A stretch of DNA of 32,813 nt from Betaproteobacteria bacterium (GTDB taxonomy: Bacteria > Pseudomonadota > Gammaproteobacteria > Burkholderiales > SG8-39). The position numbers and the translations under genes were made by a program. Every line of letters begins with the position of its first letter. Position 1 is the first letter of the stretch. The stretch spans positions 1-32,813 of the forward strand of contig SHXF01000050.1 in the NCBI GenBank assembly GCA_009693435.1, in the 5' to 3' direction. The notes under the pieces are model-generated. The model was given only the letters and a program-made list of their open reading frames with translations. It had not been told where the DNA came from and ran no database searches. Shown piece by piece: positions 1-6,924 of the stretch.

Positions 1-68
1 TGCACCAGAGTCCCCTCGAACAATTCTCCGCTTTCGCTTGTCATCTCGATTCCATCTCGCGTTGTCAT
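1..68 (-). CDS. 5' end of an unknown gene, runs off the left edge
   Basis: A minus-strand reading frame starts at an ATG at 66-68 and stays open to the window edge. It gives about 22 residues beginning MTTRDGIEM. A purine-rich AAGAGAG lies just before the ATG as a possible ribosome binding site. A sigma70-like promoter sits 53 bp or more upstream, which is the main reason to believe the frame. The product cannot be recognised from so few residues. Confidence 0.35.
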   Translation of the reverse strand, partial: MTTRDGIEMTSESGELFEGTLV

Positions 69-120
69 AGCTCTCTTAACGTACCAGCGCTCTAACCGTG
101 GACCAGGTAGTACGGATATT

Positions 121-149
121 TTTATAATTTTTCACAGGCTCTGAGTCAA
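121..149 (-). promoter_or_regulatory. Sigma70-type promoter for the left-edge gene
   Basis: Read on the minus strand, TTGACT (144-149) and TATAAA (121-126) are separated by exactly 17 bp. Transcription would start near 114 and leave an untranslated leader of about 45 nt before the ATG at 68. The match to the consensus is direct; activity is inferred. Confidence 0.5.
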
Positions 150-275
150 TACAATAACTCGCTTGGTTTAAGCTGCACATTCGACTTCACTTGCAGCTGG
201 ACGGCGCTGCCCCGGTTTTGCCCTGCTTTGCCCTGCTTTGGTCTTTGCTGTTGCTTTTGATTTTGCCTTTGCGGA

Positions 276-318
276 GGAGGAACCCCCTGTGGAGCGTAGC
301 GAAACAGGGGGTTCCTCC
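276..318. repeat. Perfect 15-bp palindromic element inside the transposase remnant
   Basis: GGAGGAACCCCCTGT (276-290) is followed by a 13-nt loop and its exact reverse complement (304-318). The element lies where the transposase reading frame loses its family sequence, so it or its neighbours probably entered by insertion. Next to it (190-270) is a purine/pyrimidine-biased low-complexity stretch with CCTGCTTTG repeats. It may be a REP/MITE-like hairpin. Confidence 0.6.
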
Positions 319-330
319 ACCGCGCCGTCG

Positions 331-1285
331 TCCGTCCATACTGATGACCACCCCTTCGCGCTTGAGTACGCCGGTGAACGCCTCGCTGGTGAACTGCGAT
401 CCCTGATCGCTGTTGAAGATCTCCGGCTTGCCGTGGGTGTGCAATGCCTCCTCCAGGCAATCCACACAGAACACCGACTTCATGCTGTTGCTGATGCGCC
501 AACTGAGCACGCAACGCGAGTACCAGTCGAGGATCGCCACCAGGTACGCGAATCCATGTGCCAGTCGGATGTAGGTGATGTCAGTGCTCCAGACCTGATT
601 GGGCCTGACCACCTTGGACCTGACCACCTTGGGCCTGACCACCGGGACGCCACGGAGCAGGTACGGATAGACCTTGTGTTCAGGGTGTGCACCGCTGGTG
701 TTGGGCCCCGACCATGCCAGCCAGCCCCATCTGGCGCATCAGGCGTTGTGCCCGCTTGCGATTGACGCTGTGCCCGCCACGCCAAGGAATATCACCATCC
801 TGCGGCTCCCATAGAACGGATGCCGGGTGTATTCCTCGTCGATCAGCCCACTGAGGAGCAGATCGGTTTCATCGACCTGCACGGGCATCTTGTGGGCATA
901 GACCGTGGCTCGCGATACCCCTGCCAGAACACATTGCCGGATCACCGCCACCCTATCGCCTGAGTCTATCCACCCTTGCCGGGTCATGGCAGGCTGATCC
1001 CGGACTTTTTTTGAGCCAGTCCAGTTCCACCTTGAGCTTGCCAATCTCGCTGTAGAGCACCTCCGGCTCCCGGTGCGCGGCAATCATCGGCTTGGGGCCG
1101 CGCTTTCCTTCAAACAGTGTTTTGGCTTGCTCCTGAATCTCCTTCTTCCACTGCCCGATCTGCACTGGATGAACACCGTACTGCTGCCCAATCTCGTTGA
1201 TCGTCTTCGCCCCTCGCAAGGCCTCCAGACCGACCTTCGCCTTGAACTCCGGCGTGTGGACCTTCCGCTTCTTTGAATCACCCAT
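331..1285 (-). pseudogene. IS3-family transposase remnant (orfA plus broken orfB)
   Basis: OrfA starts at the ATG at 1283-1285 (MGDSKKRKVHTPEFKAK) and shows the usual helix-turn-helix region with the GVHPVQIGQWKKEI motif, so it is the DNA-binding half. OrfB is split over several frames. One part (SRATVYAHKMPVQ to FYGSRRM) lies at about 800-1010. A short middle part lies near 690-780. The integrase-core part (VWSTDITYIRLAHGFAYLV, then FNSDQGSQFTS) lies at about 340-600. The first two catalytic aspartates (TDIT, SDQG) are visible, but the sequence diverges after ISMDGR, so the last catalytic glutamate is missing. At least two frameshifts plus truncation mean the element cannot make its own transposase. 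Confidence 0.85.
601..645. repeat. Three 15-bp direct repeats in the transposase remnant
   Basis: The units at 601-615, 616-630 and 631-645 are near-identical copies of GGGCCTGACCACCTT. They encode a repeated VVRPK-like stretch just before the catalytic WSTDITY motif. Only one copy would be expected in this family, so two are probably local expansions. Confidence 0.7.
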
Positions 1286-1349
1286 TTCTTCTAACCCTTC
1301 TTGACAGCGCACAGCTTAAAGTGCTGTCTTCAAAACGGGGACCACTTTA

Positions 1350-1466
1350 TTCGCCTCGAAGATCCGCAACGATCCCGCCTGGCGGTATCTGGAACTCAAG
1401 ACCGGCCACGACGCGATGATTATCGATCCGCCAGGCACGGCAAATATTCTGATCGAATGCGCTTAG
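1350..1466 (+). pseudogene. C-terminal fragment of an alpha/beta-hydrolase
   Basis: The plus-strand frame from 1350 to the TAG at 1464-1466 reads DPAWRYLELKTGHDAMII and then DPPGTANILIECA. This is the shape of the last strand and helix of alpha/beta-hydrolase fold enzymes: a catalytic histidine in TGHDAM, then a helix ending the protein. No start codon or nucleophile elbow is present, because the sequence upstream of about 1349 belongs to the IS3 remnant. The insertion or a later deletion probably removed the rest. The family call rests on one short motif. Confidence 0.45.
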
Positions 1467-1572
1467 GAAGATCGTACAGGGCGCATACCTGCTTCGGCAG
1501 AGACGCGATGAACCGGCGCGCTTGCGGCCCGTGTTCAATACGACCTTTCGATTTACTAAAAGGCGGTTGACT

Positions 1573-1598
1573 AAAAAAAGGCCTGCAAATGCAGGCCT
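1573..1598 (-). terminator. Rho-independent terminator of the XRE gene
   Basis: Read on the minus strand, an 8-bp stem AGGCCTGC with a 4-nt loop (1579-1598) is followed directly by a run of seven T (1573-1579 region). It sits 23 bp after the stop codon of the minus-strand gene at 1621. Confidence 0.8.
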
Positions 1599-1620
1599 GG
1601 GAATTGTGAAGTAAAAGCAA

Positions 1621-2067
1621 TCAGGTTACTGCACCTTCCAGCACTCTTTTCGCTTCCTTCGCAACACCTTCAGGATCATTTGATATTAGATTGAGCAACA
1701 GACATACCGCCGAATCCGGTTTGCGACGGCCTTGTTCCCAATTTTTCAACGTCGCAAGCGGAATACCAAAAACCCTGGAAAAGTCTTCCTGGCTTAAGCC
1801 TGTTTTCTCGCGTATTTTTTTAACATCTGTTTTTAATTCCGCGTGCTGCCTTCTTGCAACTGCATCCCTATTGCCTCCCACGATTAAATTTTGTGTTTGG
1901 ACTCTCAAAGGTTCCTTCTTATAAAAAGGATTAATGACAAGCGCTTGACACAATAACGCGCGCCCTCCGTGAAAATCTCCAATCAATAAACCATTTACCC
2001 TGGCGGACTCTCTCTTTTCAATGCTGCATGTATCCATGCCAATGACTGAAAAATCGCCATTTTTCAC
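1621..2067 (-). CDS. XRE-family helix-turn-helix DNA-binding protein
   Basis: The C-terminal half (about residues 78-140) is a clear XRE/Cro-type helix-turn-helix: VKKIREKTGLSQEDFSRVFG, then IPLATLKNWEQGRRKPDS. Proteins of this shape are often antitoxins (HigA/NadS type) or small repressors. The N-terminal 75 residues are not recognised. The start is uncertain. The in-frame GTG at 2065-2067 has no spacing from the GGAGG before it, while that same GGAGG is ideally placed for an out-of-frame ATG at 2058-2060 that reads only 21 codons. An in-frame ATG lies at 2035-2037. A frameshift in the N-terminus is possible. No toxin partner is recognised next to it, although the gene upstream (2200-2619) is unknown. 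Confidence 0.7.
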   Translation of the reverse strand: MKNGDFSVIGMDTCSIEKRESARVNGLLIGDFHGGRALLCQALVINPFYKKEPLRVQTQNLIVGGNRDAVARRQHAELKTDVKKIREKTGLSQEDFSRVFGIPLATLKNWEQGRRKPDSAVCLLLNLISNDPEGVAKEAKRVLEGAVT

Positions 2068-2199
2068 CTCCGTGTTTAAGTGATGTTGAACAACAGTCCT
2101 CCCCCCCTTCCAATTGGCCCAGACACCCCCAAGACACGATTCCGCGTCTTGGACAAGGTTCGATTTGACGTTACATTTCTCGCATTCATGACCAATAAC

Positions 2200-2619
2200 T
2201 CATTTGACAAGCTTGGATCTGAGCAGTGCAAATAAAGACGAGGTGTTGCTTGCAAAGCCCACCTCCTTTGCCTCGCTCAATAATTGCTGAATCACGTCTT
2301 CGTCAATTGAAGATTCAATATTTCCAGGTGATGCTATCCGGCGCAAACCCAAAAGAATTACGCCTTTGAAGCTTTTCGGAAATGTATAAAAAAGTCCCAT
2401 ACCGAGAATGGAAATCACGCAACAATATAGATATCCCTCTTTATCAACGCTTTGTCCCTGCAACTCATTGGCCTCAAAAACTTTGGCAATAATGTTGAAT
2501 TCGCTTGCCGTAACGTTCAATCGCTCCGCATCTGCGTGAAATGACGGTTGGATTTGAAATGGGAATCTGCTAACAAACACCGCGTCGGATTTATCAGACT
2601 CATTCTTTGATTTGGACAT
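2200..2619 (-). CDS. Hypothetical protein, 139 aa
   Basis: The frame starts at an ATG at 2617-2619 with a GGAG nine bases upstream. The protein has a Ser/Lys-rich, charged start (MSKSKNESDKSD), a hydrophobic central stretch around residues 67-90 (ISILGMGLFYTF, GVILLGL) that could be one membrane segment, and an acidic helix-like C-terminus. No family is recognised. Base composition is lower in GC than the core genes to the right, as in the XRE gene beside it, so both probably belong to transferred DNA. It could be the partner of the XRE protein, but nothing in the sequence shows this. Confidence 0.55.
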   Translation of the reverse strand: MSKSKNESDKSDAVFVSRFPFQIQPSFHADAERLNVTASEFNIIAKVFEANELQGQSVDKEGYLYCCVISILGMGLFYTFPKSFKGVILLGLRRIASPGNIESSIDEDVIQQLLSEAKEVGFASNTSSLFALLRSKLVK

Positions 2620-2644
2620 TCACAAAGTCTCCATCCATGTTGGC

Positions 2645-2770
2645 TTTCTCGCTGGCATAGGATTTCGATAGATGGAGGTTACTACGCCAATGGCACCTAC
2701 GTCAATGGCGCCTACGTCGTTGACGTCTGGGTGGGTGACTCAAACCAACAGGAGATAGAGGAAAATAACT
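2645..2770 (+). pseudogene. Possible C-terminal gene fragment with YANGTYVNG repeat
   Basis: A plus-strand frame ending at the TAA near 2768-2770 reads GGYYANGTYVNGAYVVDVW and then an acidic tail. Two 15-bp direct repeats (AATGGC[A/G]CCTACGTC) encode the YVNG repeat. No start codon or ribosome binding site is found upstream. It resembles the tail of a secreted or repeat protein but cannot be assigned. Confidence 0.2.
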
Positions 2771-2816
2771 AATTGAAATATATGTATTTTATGGATCATA
2801 GCGGCAACCGAATCGC

Positions 2817-3113
2817 TCATTCCTTCCAGACTTCAGCAGATAGCGGCAGCTCGTTGAGTTCAGCACGCGCCTCGCGTCAGACGGGGTAATTCTGCCCGAG
2901 GATGTCCATGAAGCGCTCGCTGTGCGTCGGCTCAAGCAGGTGAACCATTTCGTGAACGATCACATATTCGAGAAGGTCTTTCGGTTTTTTCACGAGTTCC
3001 GTATTGAGGCGGATGTGTCCCGCCCTGTGATTGCAGCTTCCCCACTTGATCTTCATCCTTTGCAGGAAGTACCCGGACATTTTCACTCTAAGTTCTGGCT
3101 CCCATTTTTTAAT
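2817..3113 (-). pseudogene. C-terminal half of a YgjP/DUF45 metallopeptidase, with a nonsense mutation
   Basis: From about 3113 down to 2880 the minus strand reads KKWEPELRVKMSGYFLQRM, KWGSCN, ELVKKPKDLLEYVIVHEMVH and LLEPTHSERF. This is the second half of a YgjP-type (DUF45) zinc metallopeptidase with an intact HEMVH zinc site. The frame stops at a TGA at 2877-2879. The same frame then continues REARAELNELPL to EVWKE and a natural stop at 2817-2819, so the TGA replaces the tryptophan expected in the family's WREARAELN motif. The N-terminal half of the family (usually about 230 aa in total) is absent. In its place the open frame runs into a type IV pilin leader. Truncation, nonsense mutation and chimeric 5' end make this a pseudogene. 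Confidence 0.8.
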
Positions 3114-3209
3114 GCCTCGTCGGCGGAATCTATGGGGGGTTTCCGGATTTTTGTAGGGAATCACCTCGGCTCGAAGGTTATCCACGGGGGTGCCGCCCGC
3201 CCCTCTTAG

Positions 3210-3272
3210 GCCGATGATGGCTACGATTATCATCAGCTCTATGAGGGTAAAACCTTTCTGGATTGCCTTGAT
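3210..3272 (-). pseudogene. Type IV pilin N-terminal fragment without its start codon
   Basis: The minus strand reads KAIQKGFTLIELMIIVAIIG. This is the classic prepilin leader, peptidase cleavage site (G|FTLIE) and first hydrophobic helix of type IV pilins. A GGAG lies at the usual distance upstream, but the codon where the ATG should be is ATC. After AIIG the sequence leaves the pilin family (LRGAGG) and the frame continues toward the metallopeptidase fragment. Only about 21 codons survive. It appears to be a recombination scar rather than a functional pilin. Confidence 0.7.
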
Positions 3273-3618
3273 GTCCGCTCCCCGAAAATAGTCGGTCTGG
3301 GAATCCAAACGGTCCAGACGGGAAAATACAGCGGTTTCGGATTTGGCCTGAATACCCAATTCCGGGTAATTTGGCGGATTGCGTGCCAAATTTCCCAGGC
3401 AAGCGTACCCCTCACAGCGCTCAACCGGACGCGGCTTTGGCGGGCTTGCCCTTTCTCGGCCTCATTCGGACGTCCGCTGTCGAGCGAATCGGGATTGAAG
3501 CTCGGATGACCGGTTCGGAACCCCGCACGCGCCAACGCCGGCCCGCCGCACCCGAAGAATTCATTGCCGTCCCGGTTATCATTCCCGCATTCAATCGAGT
3601 CCAACACAGGAGCACACC
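3273..3618. other. Gene-free stretch before gloB
   Basis: No family is recognised on either strand here, and the long frames look like composition effects. The only clear signal is the ribosome binding site CAGGAG just before the gloB ATG at 3619. The promoter of gloB must lie here but no convincing -10/-35 pair stands out. Confidence 0.4.
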
Positions 3619-4410
3619 ATGATCGTCGAACGTATCTGGACTGGTAACGCCTATCGCAACTTCAATTATCTGATCGCCTGCCCCGATACCGGCGAGGCGC
3701 TGGCCATCGATCCTCTGGATCATGAAAAATGCCTGGCGGCAGCAAAAGCAAAAGGCTGGCAGATCACCCAGATCCTCAATACCCACGAGCACCGCGACCA
3801 CACCGGCGGCAACGACGCAATGGTCGCGGCCACCGGCGCCAAGGTGATTGCCCATCACCGCGCCGGCGCGAAGATTCCCGGCCTGGACCGGGGTGTGCAG
3901 GCGGGCGATGTGATCAAGGTCGGCAAGCGGGTCGAGCTCGAATGCATGGACACGCCCGGCCACACCATGTGCCACATCTGCCTGCGCTCGCGCAGCGACA
4001 TGAAGGCCTTGTTCTGCGGCGACACCTTGTTCAACGCCGGCGCCGGGAATTGCCACAACGGCGGGCATCCCGAAGAACTCTACGCTACCTTCGTCGAGCA
4101 ACTCGCCCAACTGCCGGAAGACACCAGGATCTACCCCGGTCACGATTACATCGAGAACAACCTCAAATTCACCCTGAACCGCGAGCCGGACAACGCCGCT
4201 GCCCAGGCGCTGCTGCCCAAGGTGGCGGATCACGATCCGGCGAACTCAGTCGTCACCACGCTCAAGGAAGAAAGACAGTTCAACACGTTTTTCCGCCTGA
4301 CCAATCCGAGCGTGATCGCCAGGCTGCGCGAAAGTTTTCCCGAGCTGCCGGAGCATCCGGATGCGAAGACGGTGTTCCTCAAGCTGCGGGAGCTGCGCAA
4401 CAAGTGGTGA
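3619..4410 (+). CDS. gloB: Hydroxyacylglutathione hydrolase (glyoxalase II)
   Basis: This 263-aa cytoplasmic metallo-beta-lactamase-fold enzyme would hydrolyse S-D-lactoylglutathione to D-lactate and glutathione, the second step of methylglyoxal detoxification. The binuclear metal site is complete: THEHRDH at residues 55-61, H115 in PGHT, D135 in FCGDTLF and H175 in YPGHDY. The C-terminal helical part (about 178-263) that binds glutathione is present, with a KEERQFNTFFR segment typical of GloB, and the length matches the family. A CAGGAG ribosome binding site supports the ATG at 3619. It is followed closely by the caspase-like gene and crcB on the same strand. Other thioesters remain possible substrates. 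Confidence 0.93.
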   Translation: MIVERIWTGNAYRNFNYLIACPDTGEALAIDPLDHEKCLAAAKAKGWQITQILNTHEHRDHTGGNDAMVAATGAKVIAHHRAGAKIPGLDRGVQAGDVIKVGKRVELECMDTPGHTMCHICLRSRSDMKALFCGDTLFNAGAGNCHNGGHPEELYATFVEQLAQLPEDTRIYPGHDYIENNLKFTLNREPDNAAAQALLPKVADHDPANSVVTTLKEERQFNTFFRLTNPSVIARLRESFPELPEHPDAKTVFLKLRELRNKW

Positions 4411-4466
4411 GCGGCCGCGCATCTGCAGCGCGAATGGCGCGCCGGAGCGACAGGCCGGGCACTCGC

Positions 4467-5114
4467 ATGAGTGACGCGCCCGTCGAACCCGATCTGAGCG
4501 CGCCGCGCAAGGTGGTTTGCCTCGAAACCTACTGGGGCGATCACAGCGAGCGGCTGTTCCAGAACACCTCGGTGCGCCCGTTCCTCGAAGCACTGGGCTC
4601 GCAGCTCTATCCGCCGCTGCGCATCGCGCATCGCTTCGTCGAATCCGCGGCGCATCTGGCGAACTACACCGCCGCGCCGGAAGGGTTGTTGTGGCGGGAC
4701 CCCGACGTGTTCGATGCGCCGGTGTTCTACCTGTCGTTTCACGGTTCCCCGGGCGCACTGCGCAGCACCCTGGAGCGGGTCGAGGCCGACGCCCTGTGCC
4801 GCGCCTTCGCCGGCTGGGGTACAAAATATCCCAATCTTGTTTACTTCGGCGCCTGCAGCATCTTTGCCGGACCCGCCGGGCGGCAATTCGCGCACGACTT
4901 TCTCGCTGCCTCGGGCTGTCGCGCGATTCTCGGCTACGCCACCGACATGGACTGGATGGACAGCATGCTCACCGACCTCCTGTTCCTGCGCCGCTTCTTC
5001 CGCAACGACGCACCCTGGGAGAACATTGCGGAGATTCACAAGAGCGTGCTGGCTGAATTCTCACCCGCGCGCCGGCTGAAATTCCGCCTGTATCAAGCGA
5101 CGGAATCCGCATGA
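4467..5114 (+). CDS. Unknown protein with a caspase/CHAT-like His-Cys pair
   Basis: This 215-aa protein has no signal peptide or membrane segment. Two strand-then-residue motifs stand out: VFYLSFHGSPG around H92 and NLVYFGACSIFAG around C130, followed by GCRAILGYATDMDW. A hydrophobic strand ending in HG and a second ending in [GA]C, about 40 residues apart, is the layout of caspase-fold (clan CD, CHAT/C14) peptidases, so H92 and C130 are a candidate catalytic dyad. The family call is by motif only and no substrate can be proposed. Its stop codon overlaps the crcB start (ATGA at 5111-5114), implying translational coupling with the fluoride channel; gloB lies 56 bp upstream. Confidence 0.75.
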   Translation: MSDAPVEPDLSAPRKVVCLETYWGDHSERLFQNTSVRPFLEALGSQLYPPLRIAHRFVESAAHLANYTAAPEGLLWRDPDVFDAPVFYLSFHGSPGALRSTLERVEADALCRAFAGWGTKYPNLVYFGACSIFAGPAGRQFAHDFLAASGCRAILGYATDMDWMDSMLTDLLFLRRFFRNDAPWENIAEIHKSVLAEFSPARRLKFRLYQATESA

Positions 5115-5494
5115 AACTGACTCTGCTGGTCGCGATCGGCGGCGGGCTGGGCGCCATGGCGCGCTACCTGTTGGGCGGCTGGGTGACGCAGCACACGCTC
5201 GACTGGAAATTTCCCGCCGGCACATTTCTCGTCAATGTGATCGGCTGCCTCGCAGCCGGCATCCTCGCCGGGCTGGCCGAACGCCAGCTCATCGTGTCGT
5301 CGGAGGCGCGCGTGTTCCTGTTCACCGGCATTCTCGGCGGCTTCACCACCTTTTCGGCGTTCGGCCTGGAGACGACGCTGCTGTTGCGGCGCGGTGAATT
5401 CTGGGCAGCCGGGTTGAATGTGCTGCTGAGCGTGCTGTGCGGCGTGTTCGTGTTGTGGCTGGCGCTGCGTCTGACGACCTTGCCCAACCGTTGA
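5111..5494 (+). CDS. crcB: Fluoride ion channel CrcB/Fluc
   Basis: This 127-aa inner-membrane protein has four hydrophobic segments (about residues 3-22, 35-56, 66-88 and 95-120), as in the dual-topology Fluc dimers that export fluoride. Family signatures are present: GGGLGAMARYLLGG near the N-terminus, the pore asparagine N42 in LVNVIGC, and the central GGFTTFSAF (about 76-84). The start overlaps the stop of the caspase-like gene by ATGA. No fluoride riboswitch was identified upstream. The stop is 16 bp from the stop of the convergent Bug-receptor gene, with no clear terminator between them. Confidence 0.93.
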   Translation: MKLTLLVAIGGGLGAMARYLLGGWVTQHTLDWKFPAGTFLVNVIGCLAAGILAGLAERQLIVSSEARVFLFTGILGGFTTFSAFGLETTLLLRRGEFWAAGLNVLLSVLCGVFVLWLALRLTTLPNR

Positions 5495-5510
5495 TACGGC
5501 CGCGCGACTG

Positions 5511-6533
5511 CTACTCCGACTTCACCCCGGCGTTGCGCACGATGTCGCGCCACTTCGCATCGTCGGAGATGATGCGCTTCTGGAATTCTTCGGCCGATTC
5601 TTTCATCGGCAGCGCGCCGGCGGCGGCGAATCGCTGCACCACAGTCGGGTTGTCGAAGATGCGGCCGATGTGGCTGTTGAGGATCTGTATCGCCTCGCGC
5701 GGCGTGCCCTTGGGCGCCTGTACGCCGAACCAGTTGGTGACGTCGTACCCGGCGAGGCCGGCTTCATCGAAGGTGGGCACGGCCGGCAATGCAGCGAGGC
5801 GCTGTTTCGAAGCCACTGCCAATACACGCACCTGACCGGCCTGCAACTGCGCCTGGATCGAACCGATGCCGAGCATCGCCAACTGGATGCGTCCCGCGGC
5901 CAGGTCCACCGCCGCCGGGCCGCCGCCCTTGTAGGGAACGTGAACCATCTTGGCGCCGGTGAGATGGCTGAGCAGGTCGCCCGCAAGGTGCGGCATGGTG
6001 CCGGTGCCCGCGGAGCCGTAATTGACCGCACCCGGATTCGCCTTGGCGTAGTCTATGAATTCCAGCAACGTCTTCACCGGCAGCGTGTCGGCGATCGCGA
6101 CCAGGGTCGGCACTTCACCCACTGGCGCCACACCCACGAGATCGGTGGTCGGATCGAACGGCAGATCCTTCTGTATCCAGCGCACGATGGAGGCATTGCC
6201 GACGTTGACGATCACCAGCGTGTAGCCGTCGGCCGGCGACTTGGCGACATAAGCCACGCCGATGTTGCCGCCCGCGCCCGGCCGGTTCTCCACGATCATC
6301 GGCTGGCCGATGGTGCGCACGATCTGCTCGGCCATGATGCGCGCCATGATGTCGGTGACACCGCCGGCGGCGGCGGTGACAATCATGCGTAGGGGTTTGT
6401 TGGGAAAGCCCGGCGCCTGCGCGAAAGCCGACCCGCACAGAAGGAGGAACGCGGCCGGCAAGGCAGCCAGCACCTGCAGTCGAAACCCTGATCGAAATCC
6501 TGATCGAAAATGCGGCAGACAATTCGGGCGCAT
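5511..6533 (-). CDS. Bug/TctC-family periplasmic solute-binding protein
   Basis: This 340-aa secreted receptor is of the tripartite tricarboxylate transporter (TTT) type. A signal peptide with hydrophobic core LAALPAAFLLLCGSAFAQA ends near residue 40. The mature part opens FPNKPLRMIV and carries the family motifs GQPMIVENRPGAGGNIG, ADGYTLV, HVPYKGGGPA and VPTFDEAG. The ATG at 6531-6533 is chosen because GAGAGGAA lies upstream at good spacing and the signal peptide follows; the frame extends further upstream without support. No TctA/TctB membrane subunits are in the window, as is usual for orphan Bug proteins in Burkholderiales. The ligand, probably a carboxylate, is unknown. Confidence 0.9.
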   Translation of the reverse strand: MRPNCLPHFRSGFRSGFRLQVLAALPAAFLLLCGSAFAQAPGFPNKPLRMIVTAAAGGVTDIMARIMAEQIVRTIGQPMIVENRPGAGGNIGVAYVAKSPADGYTLVIVNVGNASIVRWIQKDLPFDPTTDLVGVAPVGEVPTLVAIADTLPVKTLLEFIDYAKANPGAVNYGSAGTGTMPHLAGDLLSHLTGAKMVHVPYKGGGPAAVDLAAGRIQLAMLGIGSIQAQLQAGQVRVLAVASKQRLAALPAVPTFDEAGLAGYDVTNWFGVQAPKGTPREAIQILNSHIGRIFDNPTVVQRFAAAGALPMKESAEEFQKRIISDDAKWRDIVRNAGVKSE

Positions 6534-6787
6534 GACGGTGTTTCCTCTCCGGTGGGCGACAGCGCGGCGTGCGAGAAACCGCGCGACATCTTTGAATATA
6601 CCGCGACCCGGCCAATTCCGATGAGGTTTGCGGCTCATGGAAATTCGGGACAAGAGATTGCCGCGATCGAACGGCCGCAGCGCGACCTATCGTCGCGCCG
6701 GCAAAGGTGATTCAATGTCGGCCTGACACCGCACCGGGGCGAATGACGGCCCGCCGGCCATGACCGCAGCCGCGGCGCGACACTGCG

Positions 6788-6904
6788 CTGGTTTACCTTC
6801 CCGGTGTACCTCCCCGGTGTGCCTCGCCGGAGTACCTCGCCGGTGTGCCACGCCGGTGTGCCACGCCGGTGTGCCACGCCGGTGTGCCGCTGCGGCGTGC
6901 AACG
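6788..6904. repeat. About seven tandem 13-bp repeats upstream of the LOG gene
   Basis: Units of CCGGTGTGCCACG repeat contiguously at 6801-6813, 6814-6826, 6827-6839, 6840-6852, 6853-6865, 6866-6878 and 6879-6891, with degraded units on both sides. The three central units are identical. A 13-bp period is not a multiple of three, so this is not coding. It ends about 20 bp before the LOG-family start. Confidence 0.85.
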
Positions 6905-6924
6905 TGCAGAGACAGGAAATGACA

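Noticed and set aside
3421..4233. Minus-strand frame opposite gloB
   Set aside because: It has no motif and overlaps the complete glyoxalase II gene.
3729..4466. N-terminal extension of the caspase-like gene through the gloB region
   Set aside because: This part is an Arg/Gly-rich out-of-frame reading of gloB. The ATG at 4467 is the sensible start.
6788..6904. 13-bp repeats considered as replication iterons or a coding repeat
   Set aside because: No replication initiator gene, AT-rich unwinding region or DnaA boxes are near, and a 13-bp period shifts frame with each unit.
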